From JADJYF01 sp050186725 (GTDB lineage: Bacteria; Pseudomonadota; Gammaproteobacteria; Ga0077536), in contig JBFWYG010000016.1 of the NCBI GenBank assembly GCA_050186725.1, positions 1 to 64,000 on the forward strand: DNA of 64,000 nucleotides, in the 5' to 3' direction. The notes under the pieces were generated by a model, which was given only the letters and a program-made list of their open reading frames with translations, ran no database searches and was not told the origin of the DNA. Below, piece by piece: positions 22,071 through 30,533 of the stretch. The stretch's first letter is position 1. Each line of letters starts with the position of its first letter. Position numbers and translations under genes: made by a program.

Positions 22071-22643
22071 CTAGCCCTGCGGCTGGCGTGGTGTGGGCTG
22101 CGGGACGGGATTCGCAGCCCGCGCGATCTCGAGATTCACCTGCCCCACTTTCAGTCCCCACCAGCCCACGGTCGCGTTGTTCACCACCCGCCCGTCCGGC
22201 AGCTTGGCGAGCACGTCGCGGAAGCGCAGCTTGGGCCCGGGCTTGCCGTCTTCGCCCGGCACGCGCATGGCGTACTCCAGGCGGAACACGCCGCCATCGG
22301 TGAAGCCGCGGGCGAGTCCGACCACGTCTTCGCGCGTGCCCTGGAAGTCGCCGGCGGGCGTGCGGGTCAGGCGCCAGGTCTTGCGGTCCTTCTCGCCGTC
22401 GTCGAAGGCGAAATCCTCGACCAGCGTCAGCGTGGTCCCATCCCAGGTGCCTTCGAGGTAGGCGGTGAAACCACGGTCGACTCCGGTGATGGTGCTGAAG
22501 CGGCCGCGTCCGACGGTATGGCCGACCAGGTCCTTCTCCAGCACGAACAGCCCGCCCACCGCTTCCGGCGGCGGGGCCGGCGCGGTGGCGCAGGCGCCGA
22601 GACCCAGGGGGGCGAACAGGAGCGCGGCGAGGCGTCGGTGCAT
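22071..22643 (-). CDS. DUF3833 family lipoprotein
   Basis: 190 aa with a lipoprotein signal peptide: hydrophobic LLFAPLGLGAC with lipobox Cys18. The remainder matches DUF3833: a calycin-like beta domain with FTAYLEGTWDGTTLTLVEDF, DGEKDRKTWRLT and NNATVGWWGLKVGQVNLE. Function unknown in the family; it is presumably anchored in the outer or inner membrane facing the periplasm. The start at 22641-22643 places the signal sequence at the very N-terminus. Divergent from the universal stress protein gene, 210 bp away. Confidence 0.82.
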   Translation of the reverse strand: MHRRLAALLFAPLGLGACATAPAPPPEAVGGLFVLEKDLVGHTVGRGRFSTITGVDRGFTAYLEGTWDGTTLTLVEDFAFDDGEKDRKTWRLTRTPAGDFQGTREDVVGLARGFTDGGVFRLEYAMRVPGEDGKPGPKLRFRDVLAKLPDGRVVNNATVGWWGLKVGQVNLEIARAANPVPQPTPRQPQG

Positions 22644-22853
22644 GGCGGACTCCGGCGGCGTGGTTTTGCCAATGGTCCACCGACTACGCCCGTCCCCGGC
22701 GCCTGGATTACTCGCCAGCGCCGCGCGGACCACCACGCTACCGCCAAAGTTCCCTTCGTCCGCCTCGCTAAAGGCGAAAACGGCCCTCGGCATTTTCTGC
22801 TGTGCGGCGCGCGGCCCATCGGCGAGCCTCCGGTCAGAGGAACGGAGGTCCCC

Positions 22854-23819
22854 ATGCGCTTCAATCATCTGCTCGCCTACCTCGATACCCGTCGCGTGGC
22901 GAACCCGGCGCGCACCCGCGCCTGCCTCGCGAGCCTGGCCGACCTGGCTGCCGCCCACGATGCGCGTCTGACCCTGTGTGATGTGCTCGAACCGCCGCCG
23001 GCGGCGGCCGGACGCACCTCGGAGCGCGTCGCGGCGCTGCGCGGTCGCTACGTGCTGACCGCGCTCGAGCACCTGGCGGCGGAGCTGCGGGGACGGGTCG
23101 TCGCGGAGTACGTGCTGCTGGAGGGCAGCGCGTTCATCGCCGTCTCGCGGCACGCGGCCCGCCACGGCATCGACCTCGTGGCCGTGCTGGACGGCACCGA
23201 CGGCGACGGCCGGCCAGACGCTACCGCCAGGCATCTCGTGCGCAAATGCCCAGCGCCGGTGTGGGTGATGGGGCCGCGCGGCCACGGCGCGCGGCAGCGC
23301 CTGCTGGTGGCCGTGGACCGCGACATCTTTCCCGCGACCGCTGCGCCGCGGGACATGGCGGGGCGCCTGGTCGACGCCGCCATCGCGCTCGCGCGCGCTC
23401 AGCCGGCCAGCCTGCATCTCGCCCACGCCTGGCAGGTCTACGGGGCGGAACTGATGGAGGATCCGGGGCTCGGGCTCGACGCCGCCGACCTCGAAGCCTA
23501 CGTCGACAGTCAGCGCTACAGCCACCACCTGTGGCTGGAAGAACTGCACGACGCGCTGCGCGCGCGGTTGGCGGCGCGCGGCGAGATCGCGTTCGAGACC
23601 ACCACCCACCTCATCGAGGGCGATGCCGCCGAGGTGCTGCCCGCGCTGGCGCGACGCCTGGCGGTGGATGCGCTGCTGCTCGGCACGCTCGGCGCGAGTC
23701 GCGCGCCCGGCGTCCTGATCGGCAACACCGCCGAAGAGATCCTCGGCCGCGTGGGCGTACCGATACTCGCGCTCAAGCCGCCGGGCTTCGAGTCACCGCT
23801 CATGGCGCCCGACGCCTGA
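22854..23819 (+). CDS. Tandem-domain universal stress protein
   Basis: A 321-aa cytoplasmic protein with two UspA folds, about residues 1-135 and 145-310. The second keeps the nucleotide-binding pattern LLGTLGAS-x6-LIGNTAEEIL, close to G-2x-G-9x-G(S/T). The first is degenerate. ATG 22854 has a strong GGAGGT Shine-Dalgarno 6 bp upstream. Resembles UspE-type stress proteins linked to respiration and growth arrest. Convergent with apaH. Confidence 0.88.
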   Translation: MRFNHLLAYLDTRRVANPARTRACLASLADLAAAHDARLTLCDVLEPPPAAAGRTSERVAALRGRYVLTALEHLAAELRGRVVAEYVLLEGSAFIAVSRHAARHGIDLVAVLDGTDGDGRPDATARHLVRKCPAPVWVMGPRGHGARQRLLVAVDRDIFPATAAPRDMAGRLVDAAIALARAQPASLHLAHAWQVYGAELMEDPGLGLDAADLEAYVDSQRYSHHLWLEELHDALRARLAARGEIAFETTTHLIEGDAAEVLPALARRLAVDALLLGTLGASRAPGVLIGNTAEEILGRVGVPILALKPPGFESPLMAPDA

Positions 23820-23833
23820 GCGGCGTTCCAATA

Positions 23834-24670
23834 TCAGTCGAAATCGGCCGCGAACCCGGACCGCACCTGGACCAGCCTGTCATCCTCCAGGCACAGCGCG
23901 CTCAGTTCGCCGCCCCACACCGCGCCGCTGTCCAGCGGGTAGACGTGGTGTTCACTCCAGCGCGCGCGCGGCAGGTGCAGCGTCGACCAGTGGCCGAACA
24001 CGACGCCGTGGCCGGCGTTCGCGCGACCGGGAACGGCGAACCACGGCAGGAGCGGCTTGTCCGCCGTGGGCTCGCTCTTGTCGTTCAGTTCCAGGCGGCC
24101 GTCCGGCGCGCAGTAGCGCATGCGGGTCAGGCAGTTGGTGATGAAGCGCAGCCGCGCCGGGCCGCGCAGCGCGGGGTCCCAGCGGTCAGGCTGGTCGCCG
24201 TACATGTGCGCGAGAAACTCGCCCAAGCCCGGTCCGCGCAGCGCGGCTTCCGCTTCCGCGGCACAGGCGCGCGCGGTGGCGAGGTCCCACTCCGGCGACA
24301 GGCCGGCGTGGACCAGCACGCGGTCGAGGTTCGCGTCGTAGTGCAGGAGCGGTTGACGCCGCAGCCAGCCCAAGAGTTCGTCGCGGTCGGGCGCCTGCAG
24401 CACGTCGGTAAAGGTGTCGCGGCGCCGCGGCTTCGCGCTCGGCAGGTGCGCACAGGCGAGGAGATGCAGGTCGTGGTTGCCGAGCACCGTCACCACGCAC
24501 GGGCCGAGCGCGCGCACCCGTCGCAGGACGGCGAGCGAGGCCGGTCCGCGATTGACCAGGTCACCCACCAGCCACAGCCGATCCCGTGTCGGCTCGAACG
24601 CGATCTTGTCGAGCAGCGCGCCCAGTTCGGCGTCGCAGCCCTGGATGTCGCCGATGGCCCAGGTCGCCAT
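23834..24670 (-). CDS. apaH: Bis(5'-nucleosyl)-tetraphosphatase, symmetrical
   Basis: Hydrolyses Ap4A to two ADP and can decap NpnN-capped RNA. 278 aa, metallophosphatase fold with IGDIQGC near residue 7, GDLVNRGP and GNHDLHLL metal-binding motifs, then HAGLSPEWD and the late FGHWSTL. Full length. It follows apaG by 7 bp, the standard apaGH arrangement. Confidence 0.97.
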   Translation of the reverse strand: MATWAIGDIQGCDAELGALLDKIAFEPTRDRLWLVGDLVNRGPASLAVLRRVRALGPCVVTVLGNHDLHLLACAHLPSAKPRRRDTFTDVLQAPDRDELLGWLRRQPLLHYDANLDRVLVHAGLSPEWDLATARACAAEAEAALRGPGLGEFLAHMYGDQPDRWDPALRGPARLRFITNCLTRMRYCAPDGRLELNDKSEPTADKPLLPWFAVPGRANAGHGVVFGHWSTLHLPRARWSEHHVYPLDSGAVWGGELSALCLEDDRLVQVRSGFAADFD

Positions 24671-24677
24671 GCCGCGC

Positions 24678-25058
24678 TCAGTTCAGGATGCGCGGCACCG
24701 CGAGGCGGAACAGCGGGATGGCCGCGTTGAACGCTTCGCCGTCCACCGCCTGCATCTGGTAAGAACCCGCCATCGTTCCGAGCGGCGTTTCCAGCACCGC
24801 GCCGCTGGTGTAGCGAAACGCCTGGCCGGGCTGGATCAGTGGCTGCTGGCCGACCACACCGTCGCCATGCACTTCCTGGATGCGGCCGTTGGCGTCGGTG
24901 ATGAGCCAGTGGCGCGACAGGAGCTGGGCCGCGACCGAGCCGTGGTTGGCGATGGTGATGGTGTAGGAGAAGGCGTAGCGGCGGGCGGTGGGTTCGGACT
25001 GGGCCTCCAGGTAGGCGGTGTCCGCGCTGACCTGGATGTCGTACTTGGGACTGTTCAC
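24678..25058 (-). CDS. apaG: ApaG protein
   Basis: A 126-aa single-domain ApaG (DUF525) immunoglobulin-like fold. Conserved LLSRHWLITDANG, VHGDGVVGQQPLI, and the tail GTMAGSYQMQAVDGE-x-F are all present. Role not settled: linked with pyrophosphate binding and stress phenotypes together with apaH. First gene of the apaG-apaH pair. In many gammaproteobacteria ksgA precedes it, but here an LLM oxidoreductase gene lies upstream. Confidence 0.96.
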   Translation of the reverse strand: MNSPKYDIQVSADTAYLEAQSEPTARRYAFSYTITIANHGSVAAQLLSRHWLITDANGRIQEVHGDGVVGQQPLIQPGQAFRYTSGAVLETPLGTMAGSYQMQAVDGEAFNAAIPLFRLAVPRILN

Positions 25059-25141
25059 GGCGGCGCTCCGGGACTGGCGCGGCGTGCGCCGTCGCCATTG
25101 TACCGTTCACGCGCGGCTCGCGCCGCGCGTGAACGCCGCGC

Positions 25142-26221
25142 TCAGTAGCGTGCGATGACGTGCGTGGCGAAATCGCGGAACACGCGCCGCGCGTGGTCCA
25201 TGGGCGGCAGCAGGGTGACCTCGCGCAGGCCCGCGGCCTCGGCCGCGCGCAGGCGTTCGATGATCTGCTCGGGCTCGCCGGCCATGATGAAGGTCTCGAT
25301 CGCTTCGGGCGTGATGAAGCGTCGCTCCTCCGGCACCACCCACGAACAGTGTCCCTCGTGGATCTGCAGGTAGCGCTTGTGTTCGGGTGTCGCCATCTTC
25401 TCGACGTGGGCGCAGTAGGCCTCCCAGGTATTGCGGATGGCGGGCGGAATGACCGCTTCGTCGCCGGTGAGCTTCCAGTTCTCGTAGCAGTAGTGCAGGG
25501 CGGCCGCGACCTGCGAGCCGCACTGGTCGATCACGCGCTCGCTGCTGAGCTTTTCGCCCGGGCCGAGCACCACCGCGGTGGTCAGGGCCGCGGTGTGGAA
25601 GTCGTCGCTCAATGTGCGCCCGACCTCGGTCGCGCCGGCGCGCATCAGTTCGAAGCTCTGATGGACCATGGCCGGCGGTTCGTTCAGCGCCGAGATGCGG
25701 CCGTCGCCGTAGGCGCCTGCGGCGCGCAGCGCGCCCGGGCCGTTGGCCGCCACCCAGATCGGAATGGGCTGGGTGATGTCGACGAACTTGCGCTCGAGGT
25801 GCATGAAGCGAATCGTGCGGGTCTCGCCGTTCAGCGTGTACTCCACCTCTTCGCCGTGAAGCAGCGCGCGCACCACCCGCAGGTATTCGCGGAAGGCCTT
25901 GGGCTTCATCGGGTTCATGCCCATGGTGCGCATGGCGGTGTGACCGGTGCCGAGGCCGAGGAACACGCGCCCCGGCGCGAGCGCGGCAATGCTCGCGATG
26001 GAATGCGCGGTGACCGGCGCGATGCGCGTGGGGGCGATCGACACCCCGGTGCCAATCTTGATGCGCGAGGTATTGACCGCGGCCAGCGCCAGCACGGCGT
26101 AGCAGTCGGACCAGATCATCTGCGAATCGGGCACCCAGGCGTGGTCGTAACCGAGATCCTCCGCCAGCCGCACTACCTGCCAATCGCTGATGTGGGTGGC
26201 GAACATGGCGCCGAATTTCAT
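25142..26221 (-). CDS. LLM class flavin-dependent oxidoreductase
   Basis: A 359-aa TIM-barrel protein of the luciferase-like/F420-dependent superfamily. Landmarks are MKFGAMFATHISDW, SRIKIGTGVSIAPTRIAPVT, GLGTGHTAMRTMG and PIWVAANGPGALRAAG. The barrel pattern is nearer F420-dependent reductases than FMN alkanal monooxygenases, but the cofactor cannot be read from sequence. It is the first of three LLM genes in this window (others at 33681 and 46465). Divergent from a hypothetical gene, 145 bp apart. Substrate unknown. Confidence 0.88.
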   Translation of the reverse strand: MKFGAMFATHISDWQVVRLAEDLGYDHAWVPDSQMIWSDCYAVLALAAVNTSRIKIGTGVSIAPTRIAPVTAHSIASIAALAPGRVFLGLGTGHTAMRTMGMNPMKPKAFREYLRVVRALLHGEEVEYTLNGETRTIRFMHLERKFVDITQPIPIWVAANGPGALRAAGAYGDGRISALNEPPAMVHQSFELMRAGATEVGRTLSDDFHTAALTTAVVLGPGEKLSSERVIDQCGSQVAAALHYCYENWKLTGDEAVIPPAIRNTWEAYCAHVEKMATPEHKRYLQIHEGHCSWVVPEERRFITPEAIETFIMAGEPEQIIERLRAAEAAGLREVTLLPPMDHARRVFRDFATHVIARY

Positions 26222-26366
26222 GGGCAGTCTCCCCGTTTGTATGTCGCGCCATCGTCGATGGCCGCCACCGGTGCGTCAAGCGGCCGACGCCGGGATGCGC
26301 CGCGCGCCCAGTCCTGCTAGGGTGCGCGACGCGCGGCTCGCGCGCTCGATCACGCCCTCGACTTCC

Positions 26367-27008
26367 ATGGCAGACAAGCCCATCTACGTGCGCGGCGGCT
26401 CCTCGCGCAACCTGTTCGCGGTGCGCGTGGCGCTGTTCGTGCTGGTGCCCGTCGCGCTCCTGTTCAACTACTACGTCGGCACCATCGCGCTGTCGCGCGA
26501 CATCGAGAGCATCGTGTTCGTGCATCCGCTCGGCTGGTCCTACCACAGCGAGACCACCGCGGTGCCGAACATGCGCCGCATCGACTACACCGCGCAGGGC
26601 GTCGCCGATGCCATCGCGCGCAACCACGCGGTGCCGCTGTTCCTGCTGAGCAAGTATCCGTCCAGCGAGAAGCGCCCCAATCCGCTGATCGGCGTGAACG
26701 CCTACGACCTCGGCAAGGCGGCGCCGCCGACGCCGGAGGCGCTGCTGGCCGCCAACCTGGCCCGCGTGCAAGGCGACGCGAGCGGCAAGCTCGAAGTGGT
26801 GGAACCGATCTCGACCCTGCCGCTCGCCACCCTGCCGGCGGCGCGCGTGGTGCTGCGCGCGCCCGGCAAGCGGCTGGATCGCATGACCGTGTACACCGTG
26901 GTCGCGGGGCACCTGAGCTTCACCATCGTCGCCTCGGACGCCTCGAGCGGTGAGGACGACATTTCCGCGGACCTGGCGACCTTCCTGGCCAACGTCGCGG
27001 TGGAATGA
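26367..27008 (+). CDS. Hypothetical membrane-anchored protein
   Basis: 213 aa. One N-terminal membrane anchor (about 17-40, with ALFVLVPVALLFNYYVG), then a roughly 170-residue soluble domain likely outside the cytoplasm. Contains VHPLGWSYHSETTAVPNMRRIDY and a C-terminal LSFTIVASDASSGEDDISADL. No family recognised. ATG 26367 puts the anchor at the N-terminus. It converges on the NorE/NorF-like operon with a 12-bp gap. Confidence 0.6.
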   Translation: MADKPIYVRGGSSRNLFAVRVALFVLVPVALLFNYYVGTIALSRDIESIVFVHPLGWSYHSETTAVPNMRRIDYTAQGVADAIARNHAVPLFLLSKYPSSEKRPNPLIGVNAYDLGKAAPPTPEALLAANLARVQGDASGKLEVVEPISTLPLATLPAARVVLRAPGKRLDRMTVYTVVAGHLSFTIVASDASSGEDDISADLATFLANVAVE

Positions 27009-27020
27009 CGCCGTCGCCCG

Positions 27021-27290
27021 CTAGGCGGGTGTCAGCAGGTAGGCGCCGACGATGAGCGCCGTGACCACCGCCACCCACGCCTCGAGAATGGCGCGCCACG
27101 GCATGGCGCCCGTCGCGAGTTCCATGAAGTGCAGAAACACCAGGCGAATCTTGATCGCCGCGATCAGCAGGATGGCGAGCGTCGCCGCGCGCGCCGGGGC
27201 ATCGTTCTCGGCGAGCGCGAACACCACCAGGGTGGCGACGACCAGCATCGCCCAGGTGCGCGTGACGGCAAGACCCGCCAGGCCGCTCAT
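27021..27290 (-). CDS. Cytochrome c oxidase subunit IV / NorF-like membrane protein
   Basis: 89 aa with three membrane segments (WAMLVVATLVVFAL, AATLAILLIAAIKIRLVFLHFMEL, AWVAVVTALIVGAYLL). The KIRLVFLHFMEL block is the hallmark of prokaryotic COX4/NorF proteins, small accessory subunits of haem-copper enzymes. Start ATG (27288-27290) overlaps the end of the NorE-like gene by 4 bp, implying translational coupling. No catalytic oxidase subunit is encoded nearby. Confidence 0.82.
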   Translation of the reverse strand: MSGLAGLAVTRTWAMLVVATLVVFALAENDAPARAATLAILLIAAIKIRLVFLHFMELATGAMPWRAILEAWVAVVTALIVGAYLLTPA

Positions 27291-27931
27291 GGCGCGCGCA
27301 GCAGGTAGAGCATGGGAAACAGCACCAGCCACAGCAGGTCGACCATGTGCCAGTAGCAGCCGCTCGACTCGAGCCAGGTCAGGTAGCGGCCGTCCTGGTG
27401 CGCCGCGCGGCTCTTGGCCAGGCAGATGGCGAGCACCGCCATGCCGCCGACGTAGTGCAGGAAGTGCAGCCCGGTCAGCGCGAAGTAGAACATGAAGAAG
27501 TCGTTGGTGAGCAGCGTGATGCCGGCCGCGATCTTGTGCCAGTACTCGTACACCTTGGTCAGCGCGAAGCCCGCGCCGACCAGCATCGCGAGCGCGAGGT
27601 GACGTTGCACGGCCGCGCGCCGCCCTTCGCGCGCGCGGTGCACCGCGAGCGCCACCAGCCAGGAGCTGGTCAGCAGGATCAGGGTGTTCAGCGCGCCGAG
27701 CAGCGGGTCGAGCGCCTGGCGCGAGGTCTCGAACAGCGCCGGCGCCTTGTAGCGCTCGGTCATGAACAGCAGGAACAGCGCCGCGAACAGGCAGAGATCC
27801 GCGGTGATGAACGACCACACGCCCTCGTCACCGGCCAGCCTGCGCTGGCCGGTGACGGGAGGCGTGCTCGGTTCGGCGTGACCCGCGGTCGGATCAGAGG
27901 GTCGCACCCGCAACCTTTCCGACGCCGTCAC
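27287..27931 (-). CDS. Cytochrome c oxidase subunit III / NorE-like protein
   Basis: 214 aa with five predicted membrane helices. Typical COX3/NorE sequence: GDEGVWSFITADLCLFAALFL, LNTLILLTSSWLVALAV, KVYEYWHKI, FYFALTGLHFLHYVGG and CYWHMVDLLWLVLF. NorE helps nitric oxide reductase or related oxidase function; the exact role is poorly defined. Overlaps the upstream membrane gene by 38 bp and the downstream NorF-like gene by 4 bp, so the three genes form one operon. Confidence 0.86.
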   Translation of the reverse strand: MTASERLRVRPSDPTAGHAEPSTPPVTGQRRLAGDEGVWSFITADLCLFAALFLLFMTERYKAPALFETSRQALDPLLGALNTLILLTSSWLVALAVHRAREGRRAAVQRHLALAMLVGAGFALTKVYEYWHKIAAGITLLTNDFFMFYFALTGLHFLHYVGGMAVLAICLAKSRAAHQDGRYLTWLESSGCYWHMVDLLWLVLFPMLYLLRAP

Positions 27932-28667
27932 CCGCGAGCGCCCGGTCCGTGGTGGTCGCGCCGCGCGCTTCGGCCTCCAGCCGTCGCAGCGCCGATACCA
28001 TGTAGGTGGTCAGCCCGACTATCCAGAAGAACCACACGAAGAACTCGATCCAGAAATTGAGCGTGCCCTGGCGCGCGAAGATGCCGCCCTTGAAGTAGGG
28101 CATCAAGAGTTCGGCGACGAAGCTCACGCCGACCCAGATGCCGTACCACGCCATCCATTTCGGAATCAGCGGCTCACGGCGCGGGTCCTGGATGAAGGCC
28201 ATGCCGAGCGCGATCATCTGCACCGAGGTCACCCAGAAGCACATGTCGATCATGAGCCAGCCCATGTCGTACAGGAGCTGCAGGATGGTGTCGTCGAGCA
28301 CTTCCGGACGATAGGCGCCGGCCAGCCAGAACACGCAGGAACACATCAGCGGCACGACGGTGAGGCCCGCGCCCCACACGGCGAGCGTGGACAGCACGTT
28401 GTTGTCCTTCTCGATGCCGATTTCGACGATCTTGGCGAGCGCGAGTCCCCACAGCAGGTAGAACACCGCGAACATCATCGCCATGCCCATGCCGATACGA
28501 ATGCCATTGGCTTCGGCGCGGAACATGTCGCCGATGTCCTTGGCGGGCAGATCCGCGGGCACGGGCGGGATGGTGTGACCCATGATGCCCCAGAAGACGA
28601 TGAACACGGCCAGGAACACCGGGCCGCACCAGGTCAGGAAACGCAGGTACTTCAGTCGCTCGACCAT
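27894..28667 (-). CDS. Integral membrane protein of NorE/NorF-like operon
   Basis: 257 aa with about six membrane helices, e.g. CGPVFLAVFIVFWGIMGHTI, MGMAMMFAVFYLLWGLALA, LIDMCFWVTSVQMIALGMAF and WIEFFVWFFWIVGLTTYMV. No motif identifies an enzyme. It is first in the operon and overlaps the NorE-like gene by 38 bp, so it probably works with the haem-copper accessory proteins, but its role is not established. A good promoter with an embedded palindrome precedes it. Confidence 0.7.
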   Translation of the reverse strand: MVERLKYLRFLTWCGPVFLAVFIVFWGIMGHTIPPVPADLPAKDIGDMFRAEANGIRIGMGMAMMFAVFYLLWGLALAKIVEIGIEKDNNVLSTLAVWGAGLTVVPLMCSCVFWLAGAYRPEVLDDTILQLLYDMGWLMIDMCFWVTSVQMIALGMAFIQDPRREPLIPKWMAWYGIWVGVSFVAELLMPYFKGGIFARQGTLNFWIEFFVWFFWIVGLTTYMVSALRRLEAEARGATTTDRALAGDGVGKVAGATL

Positions 28668-28759
28668 GGAAGATTCCCCTCGCAGTGGTGGTGGTCAACT
28701 TCGCGACATGACGTCGCGGGCTTGTCCGAGCCCCGGCTCCCCAGCCCGGGCATGGTTGG

Positions 28760-28788
28760 ATGGTAAGCATGCTTACTAAATTTGACAA
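28760..28788 (-). promoter_or_regulatory. Promoter with embedded 14-bp palindromic operator
   Basis: On the minus strand TTGTCA (28788-28783) and TACCAT (28765-28760) are spaced 17 bp, a fair sigma-70 promoter for the membrane operon ending at 27021. The perfect palindrome GTAAGCATGCTTAC (28763-28776) lies in the spacer and overlaps the -10 box. This is the usual position for a TetR-like repressor site. Confidence 0.6.
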
Positions 28789-28863
28789 CCTGCGGCCCGC
28801 CGGCCGAGCCGCTTACAATCCCGTCACGGCGCCGCCGGCGCGCACAGCGGGGAGGCACATGCC

Positions 28864-30516
28864 ATGGCAACACTGAACGGATCGATCCTCATCGCCCAGA
28901 GCCTCAAGCGCCAGGGTGTGAAGCAGGTGTTCGGCGTGATGGGCTTTCCCATCGTCGAACTCGCGCAGGTGGTGCAGAACGAGGGCATCGATTACTACGG
29001 CTTTCGCAACGAGCAGTCGGCGAGCTACGCGGCCGGCGCGGTCGGCTACCTGACCGGCCGTCCCGGCGTGTGCCTGACGGTCTCCGGACCAGGCATGGTG
29101 CACGCGGTGGCCGGCCTGTCGAACGCCTGGGCCAACTGCTGGCCGATGCTCCTGGTGAGTGGCGCGCCCGACTCCTACCAGCGCGAGCAGGGCGCCTTCC
29201 AGGAGGCCCCGCAGCTCGAATCGGCGCGACCCTACGTCAAGCTCGCGACCCGTCCCGATGCGCTGGCGCGCGTGCCTGCCTACATCGAGAAGTGTGTGCG
29301 CACCGCCATCTACGGGCGGCCCGGCGCGGTGTACCTCGATCTCCCCAACGACATCATCGCGGACACGCTGCCCGAAGGGGACGTCCGCTGGGCGCCCTGC
29401 TGCCCGCCGGCGCCGCGTACGCTCGCCGATCCGGTCCAGGTGGAGGCGGCCCTCGCCGCGCTGCGCGGGGCGAAACGGCCGCTCGTGATCGTCGGCAAGG
29501 GCGCGGCCTACGCCCGCGCCGAGCACGAAGTGCGGCGCTTCATCGACGCGACCGGCCTGCCGTTCCTCGCCTCGCCGATGGGCAAGGGCGTGGTACCGGA
29601 CTCGCACCCGCTGTCGGTCGCGCCGGCGCGCTCGCTCGCGCTGCAGGAAGCCGACGTCGTGTTCCTCATCGGCGCGCGGCTCAACTGGATCATGCATTTC
29701 GGCCTGCCACCGCGCTTCGCCGCGGACGTCAAGATCATCCAGCTCGACATCGCGGCCGAGGAGATCGGCACCAACGTGCCGGCGGCAGTCGGCCTGGTGG
29801 GCGACGCGCAGGCGGTGATGGCGCAATTCAACGAGGCGCTGGCCGCGGCGCCCTGGCGCTACGACGCCGCCACCCCGTGGTGGGCGGCGCTCAAGGCCAA
29901 GATCGCCGAGAACGACGCGCAGGTCGCGGCCATGATGCGGGACGACAGTCTGCCCATGGGTTACTACCGGGTGTTCGCCGCCATTCGCGCCGCGCTGCCG
30001 AAGGACGCGGTGATCGTGAGTGAAGGCGCCAACACCATGGACATCGGCCGCGGCGTGATGCCGAACTTGGCGCCGCGCCTGCGCCTCGATGCCGGCACCT
30101 TCGGCACCATGGGCGTGGGGCCGGGCTTCGCCGTGGCCGCGGCGGTCGTGCATCCCGACAAGCGCGTGTTCTGCATCGAGGGTGATTCGGCCTTCGGCTT
30201 CTCTGGCCTCGAAGTAGAGACCGCCTGCCGCTACCGCTTGCCGATCACCTTCATCGTGGTGAACAACAACGGCATCGGCTCCGGCCCGACCGAACTCGGC
30301 GAAGTGGTGCCGCCCAATGCCTACACGCCGAATGCGCGCTACGACCGCGTGGTCGAGGCCTTCGGTGGACGTGGCTTCTTCGTCAACACGCCCGCCGAAC
30401 TCGAAAGCGCGCTCGCAGCGTCCGCGCGCGAGACCGACAGGCCGACCCTCATCAACGTCATGATCAACCCGACCGCGACGCGCAAACCGCAGAAGTTCGA
30501 CTGGCTGACGCGCTGA
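28864..30516 (+). CDS. TPP-dependent oxalyl-CoA decarboxylase / 2-hydroxyacyl-CoA lyase homologue
   Basis: A 550-aa thiamine-diphosphate enzyme of the acetolactate synthase superfamily. The PYR domain comes first, with activating glutamate E50 in FRNEQSAS, then the central domain, then the PP domain with the Mg/TPP motif starting GDSAF at 440 and NNN at 467-469. TFGTMGVGPGFA is typical of oxalyl-CoA decarboxylase and HACL-type lyases rather than of acetolactate synthase. It would cleave or decarboxylate an acyl-CoA. No frc (formyl-CoA transferase) gene is adjacent, so oxalate use is not supported. Divergent from the membrane operon. Confidence 0.85.
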   Translation: MATLNGSILIAQSLKRQGVKQVFGVMGFPIVELAQVVQNEGIDYYGFRNEQSASYAAGAVGYLTGRPGVCLTVSGPGMVHAVAGLSNAWANCWPMLLVSGAPDSYQREQGAFQEAPQLESARPYVKLATRPDALARVPAYIEKCVRTAIYGRPGAVYLDLPNDIIADTLPEGDVRWAPCCPPAPRTLADPVQVEAALAALRGAKRPLVIVGKGAAYARAEHEVRRFIDATGLPFLASPMGKGVVPDSHPLSVAPARSLALQEADVVFLIGARLNWIMHFGLPPRFAADVKIIQLDIAAEEIGTNVPAAVGLVGDAQAVMAQFNEALAAAPWRYDAATPWWAALKAKIAENDAQVAAMMRDDSLPMGYYRVFAAIRAALPKDAVIVSEGANTMDIGRGVMPNLAPRLRLDAGTFGTMGVGPGFAVAAAVVHPDKRVFCIEGDSAFGFSGLEVETACRYRLPITFIVVNNNGIGSGPTELGEVVPPNAYTPNARYDRVVEAFGGRGFFVNTPAELESALAASARETDRPTLINVMINPTATRKPQKFDWLTR

Positions 30517-30533
30517 GCGCGCGTCAGGGCGCG

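Noticed and set aside
28782..28819. Plus-strand TTGACA plus TACAAT before the TPP enzyme gene
   Set aside because: The hexamers are 26 bp apart, far beyond usable spacing. The minus-strand promoter there fits much better.
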